Below are positions 11,294 to 22,800 of a stretch of 64,000 nt of DNA, piece after piece (the first letter of the stretch is position 1; each line of letters starts with the position of its first letter). The notes beneath the pieces are model-generated. The model saw nothing but the letters and a program-made list of their open reading frames with translations, made no database searches and was not told where the DNA came from. The DNA is from Pagrus major (lineage: Eukaryota > Chordata > Actinopteri > Spariformes > Sparidae). The DNA lies in the NCBI RefSeq assembly GCF_040436345.1, contig NC_133223.1, positions 20,406,613-20,470,612 on the forward strand, in the 5' to 3' direction. Position numbers and translations under genes: made by a program.

Positions 11294-13821
11294 GTGAGTC
11301 CACTTCATTTGAACTTTAATATTGTTTTCTGCAGTGTGGTGCACCGACTGATAAGCTGTTTCAGAATAACAAGCAATCAGTCTTCTGTTTACCTGACTTT
11401 GTTCCTGGAAGAAAACAACTGGAAGGAGGGTGAAATTGATGCCAACTGGTCCTAATGTGACCACTTTGTAGAAGACTCTGGCACAAGTGAGCCTACATCC
11501 ACATGTTAAGTCTCAAACTATAAAAATATATATACATATATATACTATTATATATATTATAGCAGGGGTTGTCAAAGTCTGAGACTGTTGGCTTCCTCAC
11601 CAGTTTACTTGTTTATGTTCACTCAGGTCCTGGATGCTCATGGGATCATGACTATTATAATTATTATGTTATTGAATCCCCCAGACACTCAACAATCCAG
11701 CCAAGATAGTCTAATATTGTTGTTTGACATGACTTAACACCACATCACACACATCAAAGGTCTGTCCTGAGGCAAGTCTTTGTTCCAGACTCTGGGAGGG
11801 AGAGAAACGCAGTAAAATCCCCCCCAAATTACTGTATCGCTTAACTCTGTCATCAAACCACATACATTTAAGCAGTGCTGTACCCAGAAGTCCCACTAGA
11901 GTCAAAGTAAAGATATCGTGTTAACATATCACTTTGGTGAACGTTAGAGTCACTCACAGTACTCGAGTATTCATTTTCTGGCGATTAATGTACTTAAAGG
12001 GGCGCTGTGTAGTTTTGGAGAAGAAATTCAAGCTCAGAATTAATTAATATAATGAGGTTATAATACAAACCCACTGATATGTATTTTTTTCCATAACTGA
12101 ATAAACTAGCTGTTCTCAGAGGAAAATAAGGTCCCAGAACACAGTTTGAAGCTAGAAAGGTGGCAGGGTCCGCCAAATGTAAACATGTTGTCCTTTAAGG
12201 TCAGTTTGTTTATTCAGTCATGAAAACAAAGAGAGTTTATTTAGAGAGTTAGTTTGTTTAGACATAAAAAAAATCAGTCAATGAATTTCTTTCTCTTCTG
12301 ATTAAAATGTATCCTCTAAAACTACGTAGTGCACCTTTAACAAAAGTACGTAAATTCACAGATTAAATTATAACAAATTAACTTTTATCGTCTAAAATGA
12401 CATCAGTGCACTGGAACTGTAAGAATCCAACTTCCACTTTGAAATCCTCGAATCAAACATGTTGTTTTATCTTGAAACATGGCCCGATGTCCCTCTGGAT
12501 TCTCACTATCCATCATCTTTCCAGTTGCTGCTCTAACAGGAAGCGTTGAAAATGATAACGATTTGTCAGATTCCCCATGTTTCAAAAGGCTTGTATGTAA
12601 CCTGGAACACAGCAGTACAACAGTCGAGCTTCCCACCCTGAGCATGAAGTCAGAGGAAAATGGCCGCCATGTGAATATAGTCTATGAATAAGCACAATCA
12701 TCAGGACAGCAGTAAAAACAATACAATGATGATTATCCTGCCATCCTCCTACATGAGGTATGACCATGACACTGCTGTTGCCTGATGTGTGCCAATACGA
12801 TTTTTTTTCTTTAATATAACATAACGCAGAAAAAGATGCTCAGGTAATTTATTGTTGTTAAATATAGTCTCAGTGAATTCTTGCAAAAAATGTGTGTTTA
12901 TGTACATATTCTGTATGTAAAAACACTGGTCGATACATTGTCACTGGAAATTTACCTCCCTAATATCGGTATTGGCATTAGCTCATAACATTTTGTGATA
13001 TGATTGACGATTGGCAGGACAGATCATTTTTGCATCAAAATTTCATCACATTTTCAGCAAACAAATGATAAAAAATCATGATAATGGGACATTTGTACCA
13101 AACGAACATGCTTTCTAGCAACTGCGGGACAAGATTTGGAGGTCAGGACATCACTGCAGCACAGCAGTACTTCATTGTGCATTATAGATTATACTTTACG
13201 CTACAACTACTCTGCAGCAAAGCAGATTTTTTTCATCATATGAATGATGTGTTTTGATGTAGCGAGGTCGTCTGTTAAATAGTGAAATGAAAATTACCAT
13301 TTTCCCCTCTGAAATGTAGTAGAGAGGAAATATAAAGCAGCATAAAAAAGTAGTACTTCAACATAGCACTTTAGTAAATGTGCTTCTGTCCTGGATTTGA
13401 TTTTTCTTCAACAAAATATTTTCCGTCCCTGCTGTGGGGTTATTGGGGTTAAACCAACAGTTGAATCTGTGTTATTTCTGTATGTTGGTGTCCTAACAGC
13501 ACAACTCTTCTTCCTCACACAAAATTGTATCCAGATTTATCTGTTTTCTATTTTATGTTTAAGCATTCTTGACATGAAAAAGCTTGTGAACGTAGATTTC
13601 ACCAAAAACCAAAGATTTTCCATTTCAACTTATATATTGTCCTCTTTCTCCACACGCTGTGGTTATTCACTGACATTGTTTAAAACGACGATAAACACTC
13701 CTAAGCTCAGTGGAGACGCCTTCTGTGAAGACTCACCCGAGTGACAGCTATTTCCTGCATTTTAAAGGAGTATTGGAGTTTAAGCCAACAACAACTGTCC
13801 TATTCTCTCCTCTTTTTGCAG
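11294..13821 (+). other. col6a2 intron 1
   Basis: It holds a (TA)n tract near 11521-11561 and an inverted MITE copy at 11994-12340. That MITE is flanked by broken pieces of the GTACTT-type repeat, so it seems inserted into that older repeat. The frames at 13397-13744 and nearby lack coding character. Confidence 0.5.
11994..12340. repeat. MITE-like element, copy 2 (inverted relative to copy 1)
   Basis: It starts TTAAAGGGGCGCTGTGTAG and ends CTACGTAGTGCACCTTTAA, so the termini are inverted repeats. Its interior is the reverse complement of copy 1 (for example GAAAGGTGGCAGGGTCCGCC). Confidence 0.75.
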
Positions 13822-13826
13822 GAAAC

Positions 13827-16800
13827 ATGGCAATGATTTCAGGGTTCATCTTTCTGTGCATGCTCCAAGCTGCAGTCCCTCAGGGGGCTTATGGACCCAG
13901 GCCGATACCTGGGCGAGGTGACAGTCCAAGGGATCCTGAACCGCCACCCCCAGACGCTCAAGGTTGTTCCAGTGAGTTCCAGTTATATGTTGATCTTTAT
14001 GTTTCTATTTTCTTTCTATTCAGTGGTAGAAGAAGTATCCAGATACTTAAGTAAAAGTATAATTACCGCAATAGCCAAACACTCCATTACATGTTTAAAA
14101 GTCTGGTACATAAAGATATAATATGTATTAATTCTGCATTAAAATGTCTTAAAGTCTAAAAGCTAGATCTTTGTTGACCGCATTGACTGTGTGTGTCTGT
14201 CAATTCTGCACTGAACAGAGACTCTGCTTCTCTCTCTTCTTCTTCCCCTCTTCCATCTGTAACGTTGTTCGTGATGTAACATACATTTCCCCTCCAGCTC
14301 CAGTCAGCCGTCAACATTACAAGATAAAGTAAAGTAATCTCTGAGCTGTCCTGGCATCGGTAAACAGTTCCATATCAGAGCAGGATCCAAAGTGACTCCA
14401 GGTCTTTATTCTCCAGAGGCTCTAATCCAGATTCTCCAGCAGGATCGAAGCAGCTGAGCAGCAGCAACACGCTCACAAACATATTTTGTTTTGTTTTGAT
14501 AGAGAGCCCCCCTAACCCTAACCCATTATTATGAATATTGTATTTCATTCCTGCCAATAGATCCACCTAGATCCTACACAGTGGATCTTTTAAGTGCAGT
14601 ATTTGATTAAAATGATCTTTAATCAAGATGTTTACATTTTTCTCCTCCAGCCGAAATAATCGATTGTCCCATCAAGCTGTTTTTCACCATCGACACCTCA
14701 GAGACCATCGCCCTACAGGAGTCTCCACCAGGTGCTCTGGTGGAAAACATCAAGGAGTTTACCAAGATGTTTGCCCAAAGTCTAAAGGATGAGCTATACG
14801 ATGGCCGAGTCCGGTTGAGCTGGTCTGTTGGAGGCCTGAACTACTCCGAGCAATGTTCAGTGTTCAGCCAGTTCACAACCAAGGAGAACTTCATCAGGCA
14901 ACTTGGTGGGATTATTTACGCAGGCAAAGGCACCTTCACCGACTGCGCCCTCAAAAACATGACCTACGAATTGACCCAGCACTATGCTGGGACGAATGCC
15001 GTCCCTTTCTCCGTGTTCATCACCGACGGGCACGTGACAGGAAATCCATGTGGAGGGATAAAGGCGATGGCGGAGAGGGCACGGGAGCAAGGGATCAGTA
15101 TATTCTCAGTGGCAGCAACCAAGACCATCGACGAATTAGGGATGAGGGAGATCGCCAGCTCTCCCTATGAACTGTACCGTGATGACTACATGGCTGTGGA
15201 GATTGTTGGAGGACGACCAAAAATAAAGATTGAATCCATAGATCGCATCATAAAAGCCATGGTGATCTGAAGTCTTCCTTACTTATCTTTACTACTTATT
15301 ATGTTCAAAACTTGATATTGATTTAAATGACTACTATCAGGCACTTTACACTTATTTTTGTTCTTTGTTTCAGAAATATCAAGCCAGTGTACAGGTAAGA
15401 AAGACTTTTACGAGTGTTATTAACAGGAGTAGTTCCTATAAACAGGTTACGGAGACATTTAAGCTTTCAGAAATTGCGCCAAATCTCTTTTTTTCTATGT
15501 TTTTATGTATAACTGCATTGCAGCTGCAATGATTTGTTGTTTTATCGATTAGTTGATTGAAAAACAAGTGGCTGCCAACTATTTTGATGGTCGTTTCATC
15601 ATTTAAGTCATCTTTCAAGCAAAAATATCAAACATTTGCTGGTCCCAGCTTTTTAACTGTACGGGTTTGCTGTTTTTCATTGTAATTTATGAAAGTAAAA
15701 GAGGAGTTTCGGGGTTTTGGACTGTTGAATGGTCAATAAGAAGCAGTTTTAAGTCATCACTTTGGGCTTTGGGAAATTTGAACATAATTCACACATTTTT
15801 GACTTTTTATACACTGTGTTTAATATTGTTTTGTTTTTCCTCCCTGATCTTGTAGTGTTTCAAACGTCAACCTAAATGTGTGGAGCGTGCCGGGCCTCCT
15901 GGACCAAAAGGGCGACCAGGTCAAAAGGTGAGTATTGAAAAACAAAATCAGAACAAAACTGGAATTGCGCTCAGTAGAGTGCATACCTCCGGTAAGGCCC
16001 AACAGTCCCCTTTAAATAGTGAAGCTGGCCATTATATGCATGTAATGAATACACTAATGTCAATTAGGCTTAGATGGTAATCTGCATGTGAAAAAGATAA
16101 GACAAAAATTATTTTAATAACAGTCATCCGTTATAGTGATCAATTTAACCCAGACAGATGTGATCACTGGAAGATCTTTCCACTGTACTGTTGTACAAAA
16201 ATGTTGCTACCTGTTGAGTCGACGCCACACCCAGTGGAAAAGTCACGTCACCGCTAACTGCAAACAAAACTTAGCACGTCATAACAATGTGATGTGTTGA
16301 AAACTTGTATGTTGAAGTAAACATGTATGTAACACTGTGATCCTACCCTCTCACTGAAGTTACATAGTGGTGATGGGGGCTGGAGTGGCTGAGACAGAGA
16401 CACCATTCACCCTATTACAAGACAATGAACCATCAACATGATTTTGAAGCTGCTATTTAAAGGTAAAAAAGTTACATAATGTTGCTTTATAATGTGAGGA
16501 AAAAAATTCCTGGATCCGCCCCTTTATCTGGATCCCCACCAGAAGTTAACAGGGTCTACTCTGGGACGAGACCCGTCCTCCATCCGAGTCTAGTAGAAAC
16601 CCATGCAGTAGTTTTTTGTGTAATCCAGCTGACCTACCAACAAAAAAGCAACCAACAAATGGACAAGGGTGAAAACATAACCTCCTTGGCAGAGATAAAT
16701 AAGTCAGTGGTGTATATTTCTGCTTATACAGAAGATTTTTGTTGTTGAAGTGTCAATATTTCTGCTTACCTCTAGGGTACGAAAGGAGACAGAGGTAAAG

Positions 16801-19800
16801 TTGGAGGAAAAGGCATGAAGGGAAGATCGGTAGGTAGAAAATAATGTAATTATTGTTACACTTGAAATTCTGTGAAAACAATATGTTTTTAATGCTGAAT
16901 ATTATTTATTATATTACAGGGTGATCCTGGCATTGAAGGTCCAATCGGTCCAGCTGGTCCAAAGGTTTGCTGAACCCCACTGATGGATGATTTTGTGTGC
17001 TGAATTGTTGTGTTTTTTTAATCTTCAGTAACATGTCCTTCTGTGCTCTAATACAGGGAGCTCCAGGTTTGAAAGGTGATAAGGTGAGAGTTAAATCTTT
17101 ATATTCCTGCTTTTCTGTTCATCCTTCAAATGAGACGCTGTTGTGATCAATGGCTCTGCTTTACCACGACAGGGTGAAATTGGATCACTTGGAGCAAAGG
17201 TAAATAACACTGTTAATGTTCTCGCATTACTATTTTCTTATTACTACATCCAACTCTGTTTGTGTGCCAGAGATCATTTTCTGACTTCACTGATGTCCAA
17301 TTTCTCAGGGTGTGGGAGGAGGACCTGGCGCGAACGCAACTGACGGTCAGAAGGTGAGTCTTCATATTGCAAAGTAAAATGTACAGTATGCCATGACTCT
17401 GATGTGTTCAGTCAGCTGATATGTTGTAATTGTCTCTGGGAAATCTTCAGGGTAAAATTGGCCGAATTGGAGCTCCTGGTTGCAAAGGTGATCCTGGTGA
17501 TCCCGTAAGTTTATACGAAATCATTTTTCGCATGTCGCTAAAGGTGCTAATATTCACTGTTAGGCAGAATAGCTGCTAGAAAAGTGATATATTTCGACTA
17601 AGATGAATAAGTTTGGGTTTGGTAAGGTGTAATCTCTTCTCGACCATCTTATGTAATCCTATTTATTAGATAAAATCATGCATGTGTCGGTTAATTTTAC
17701 AATTCATCAGCCATTTAGTAATAAAATTGAGTTTACTGAACAACTGAATCATTTAATTTTTGTCTCTGAAGGGCGCAGATGGTTATCCTGGAGATGTTGG
17801 TGACCCTGGGCAACCTGGTGACAAAGGAGAAAAGGTCTGTATTTAGCTAGAGTTTTGGATGACTGGGCGAAAGAAGCTTTCAGACCCAGGGCTTGGAAGT
17901 TAGCAAGCTAACTTCAGTAGCTATCTCCTAAACACAGTACATTTACGTCTCTCACATGATGTCAAAACTGTTATTTCTTCACATTCTATTGGTAATTTTA
18001 GTTAATTGTTGACTGTTGTTTGAAATAAAGTTCTCGCATATTGCTGTGTGATACTATACAGGAGAAGTAGGCATGCAAAGATCTCCATCAAGCACTAATC
18101 AGCTGAATGGAAACAAAGATATTACACAACATTTCACAACACGAACACTACTTAAAGTAAAGAGAATATTCTCAGACTCCCTTCAAAGATTGAGACATTT
18201 CACCCAAAACAACCCATAAATGTCATCAAACTGGTGGCACTAGAGGAGAAGTTACCAAAGTCATTAGGATTCATCCTCTGGGGGTCGTGAATGTTGCAGC
18301 AAATCGACTGGACCGACCGACACAGCATCGTTATTCATATCCAGTTTATTAAAATCCAACACTATGAACCCAACTTATGGATGTATTCATACGAGGTTTT
18401 GTACCAATGTTCACGGTGACTTTGGTTTTCATCTTGTATAACCAACATGTCAAAATCATTGAATATCCCCCTACATGTCTGTACGTGAAGAGTTTTAGAT
18501 TTTTCACATGTGCATTATTTAATCTACATTACTTGTTACTGTTTGTTTGTTGTTCAGGGTTATCTGGGCCGCGATGGAAGGTCAGGTCCCTCTGGCCCTA
18601 AAGGTGATGTAGGACCAAAGGTAAACTTCTATTTAAACACAACAAGAAATAGTCAGAAAATGATGATTCTCAATTAAAAAACAAAATCACAAAACTGAAT
18701 TTCTGTTCTTTAGGGAGAGCTCGGATATCCTGGAAATCCAGGGGTGTCGGGAGAAAAGGGACCGACGGTACAGAACCAAATTTGTTTTGAATATTAGAAA
18801 TACTAGGAATTAGAAATACTAGGTACCCTTGCAGAGATGACTCTGACATAATACTTAACTCTTGCAGGGGCCTGATGGAGGACCTGGACCGAAAGGCGAA
18901 AGGGTATTTCAAATACACTTTTATTTAAAAAATATTATCATGTTGAGAGTTTGTTATAAACTATCATTAATTAAATATTAACAGGGAAGGAGAGGAGACC
19001 CTGGAACGAAAGGAGGCCAAGGTCCTGATGGGCAAAAAGGAGATAAGGTAAGCACTCAGAGAAAGTTGTATCATAAACTTCATCTGCTTCACTCTTATAC
19101 TTTTAGTTTAGTTCATGGAGCAGGTTTGTTGCATTGGGAGCCTTTTCAAGACCCGCCTGGCAAAGTTGCAGAAAATACAGTACTACAGAATTTCATCTGA
19201 ACTCGACTCGTCCAATAAACATGGAGAGGAACAAGATATCAATCTGAAAGCCAAAAAACAAGTAACTGTGAAATTCTGACAAACCTCAGCCGTTTCTGTT
19301 GACCTTGGCATGGTATTCAAGTCTTTCTGTTAGGTTTTGATTTTCCAGAGAAAGAGCTTGAAACATTTATTTGGCTGTGCGTTGCTGTAGTTCATTTCCG
19401 AACCAGCTTCTCAGGAAAATTCTTTACATATTTCACCCAAGCAGAATTAATGCCTCTCGTTTACTGTTGTGTTTTGTGTACATTTGTTAATGATTAATGG
19501 TGTTGTGAGGATCCTGACACATACATTTATTTATTCTAGGGAGAACGAGGGCCACTGGGAGGCAGAGGTCGGCCCGGGGAAGACGGACTCAAGGGCTCAA
19601 AGGTGAGGGGCTCTCGCTGTTGGTGGATTTTGGCAGAAGGATGACTCAGCAGCTTCTTAGGAACTCTGCAAGTCTTCCTTTTGGACCTCTAATGCTCGAG
19701 TCGATCGCTCATGTACTGGGTCTGCTGCCAGAATAGCCTAAGCTGAGCCTGTTATCATGAAAACACATTTTCCAAGGAAATTGCTTTTTTAAAAACATTT

Positions 19801-22800
19801 GTCCAATATTATACTTTGCCAAATGCACATCAGCATGAGTTATTCTGTGAGTGGGCTGGAGGGAAGGTGATATCCAGGAATGATGTTTTCTCTTTTACCT
19901 TATCTCTCCTCCAGGGATCCCCAGGACTACCAGGGCCGAGAGGTTCGCCAGGAGAATCAGGGGGCCCCGGAGGAAATGTGTGTCATTTATAACATCATAA
20001 TCATCAACACTAGCTGCTCAATAGCTGTGGTTACAGGGACAGCATTTCCTCAGTCAGACTGACATCATTCTGATTAGAGATTCCAACTTAACTGTTTGCA
20101 TGGACGCTAAATAAAGTGATTCGATAAAGTGGCTCCATCCACAGTAACGTGTCAAATCTGACAGAAAAAATAACAGAAGAAGTGTTTTTACAATTCATAC
20201 AAGTCATTCATTAATTAATTTGATTATTAGAGGAATATAAGGATCCATGTAAACGCAGCTATGTTGGAGCCTGTGTTAGGAAATGTTCTGTATGAATAAT
20301 ACAGCTTTAATTGAAAGTTTGTTCTGTGGTTGCAGGGCACCATAGGAAGTCCTGGAGATCCTGGACCAAGAGGAGACCCTGGAATCCCAGGACCAAAGGT
20401 GGCAAAATCTTTCTGTTTATTACTTTTGCAGCATGTAAAATTACGGCAGCCAGCCCAGATAAAGAAACACAGATCAGTATCATGGAAGATATTTAAATAA
20501 CAAGATATTTTCACATTATTACATCATAGAAACTTTTCAAAATACAACAAGAAACCTTTATTGTTATATCGCAATACAAGTGATCACGTCATCATGTGAA
20601 ACGTTTAATGTTATAACAATGTTATCATGTTATAACATTAAACATTTCACGTTATAAGAAGAAAAAGTTTCTCGTTACAGCGAGAAACTTTTCTTTTTAT
20701 TACAATATACCATTTATCTTCGCACTGCTGAATACCCAAAGGTATAAAGGTAGCACAGACACAAATATTTAGGATAGAGCATGCTACAGAACGTTAGCAT
20801 GTTAGTTGACATGGCCAGAATAAATTGGTGAGAATGAGATTTATCAACTCTGTCCTGAAGATTTGTGTGCACGCTACATTTATACCTTTGGGTTATCAGC
20901 AGTTTGCCCGTATGACTTTGGTTTAGTACCACAATATAATACACTGGGAGGACGCCTGCTCTCAAAGACTAAGCACAATTTATCATGTTATAATGTGAAC
21001 GTTCCACATTATTACATTGTGATTTATTAGTATAACATAAAACGTTTCCCATTATAACCAGATATTTTTAGGTTTCACGTTATAACACGAAATGCTTTGA
21101 GTTATAACAAGAAAAGTTTCTTGTTTTGTTTATTCTGATAAGTTTGTATGCTATAATAACATGAAAATATCTTGTTATAATGTGAAAACCACAACAAACT
21201 TTTCAGCAAATTTGCTGATTCATGTTGTTTTTTTCTTCTAAAGGGTGACAGGGGAAGACCAGGATTCGGTTATGCTGGAGCAAGAGGAGCCACTGTAAGG
21301 TTTTCTGCCGAAGTCATGAAATTCTTGCATATTTTGCATCCTGTACGTGAGTCTAAAGCAACTCTGATCTTTCCAGGGAGAAAGAGGTGATCCAGGTAGA
21401 CCAGGACCCAGGGGGGGCAGAGGTGACTGTGGAATGAAAGGAGCACCTGGAGCTAAAGGACCTATAGGAGGCAAAGTAAGACGAATAACTAAATGATGCT
21501 CTGTCGAACTTCTGTGTGGTGCTGGAAGCCGGTCATTAGTTTATGTTAGCGGACTCTATTTTCTAAACTAACGTTAGCTACTCCTGCTCTCTGTGAGGCA
21601 CCGGAGGACGTGCAAAAAGTCACATCCTTTGGACTGTTGCTGAAAATCCGATCCGAGTCTTTCGCAAAGAAATCCACAGTCCAGCAGCATTAAACGACTT
21701 AAACAAATTGTCCACAGCCGACCGAGACAGACAGGGAAGGTCTCATTTTTCACATCATGTTACAATCCGCTCACATATGACCAATAAAAAAGTGATTAAT
21801 ACATGTAGATTGCTACAAATTGTTACATAGAGCATTGTAAAGTGGAAGTGGAATTTGGGTTTCAGTGCATGTTTTGACCAGGGGACATTAAGGTAAACAA
21901 AACAAGAATTGACATCCATGTAGTTTTTGGGCAGAGAATGCGCGAATGGGAGTTAGTCTGGAAACACCAGTGCAAGTTAGCCGCTCAGTTCATTTTCAAT
22001 ATCCGAGGGTCACGATGAACAGGCGCAGACCAAAATGCATCTGGATGCAAATGGATAGACCTACGGCCACTCAGAGCAATGAACCGTGTAACTTAGTGCT
22101 GAGCTAGTCAACATGAAAGCAGATACATCAGCTTAAAGCAAAGCTTGTTAGCTCCCACTGAATGGTAGTTCAGGGAAGCTAGCTAACGTTAATACGAAGA
22201 GCACTGTGAATTACAGCCTGCTGCTTCATGAAAGTCAGAACAAACCTTTAAATCTGGCCTTATAGAAGTAGATTTACCAACTGAGTCAGTGAGTTTTGTG
22301 AATGGGTTTTCAGTGAAATGCCTGAAATGAGGTCTGTGGTTACTACAGGCTTAAGATATATAGTCTGTTTATTAACCTTTTACTTCTAGTGATTCAATTT
22401 ACACTTAGAAAATCACAAACGTGGTGTTCATCTGTGAAGGTTATCCTGCTGAACAAAATGTGTGAGTATAAACTCATGTTTGCCACAGAGCTTTTTTTTT
22501 TTTTTGCAATAATCCAAAATGCAATTCAAAAATCCCATAGGCTTTTGCTGACTTAAAATACCATACATCATCCCAACAGCACTCTACAGAACAGAACCCG
22601 AACATTCATGCTCAAACCCTACTGGCTCACAGAGCGTCATATCTAACCACAGACTCTCATCTTATTTATCTTATCTTACTGTATCAAACCAGCCACATAT
22701 TAAATAAATGGCTGTGATTGGCCCGAGACAAACCAGGTTCCCAGGCTACATCTGGACACACAAATCGTTAAATATATACCACGCATGCTCAGTCTCAAAG

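Noticed and set aside
15262-15270. Stop codon directly after the col6a2 N1 domain
   Set aside because: The stop lies in the intron past a GT donor at 15262; the next exon (15374-15394) continues the frame as KYQASVQ, matching the human order of events.
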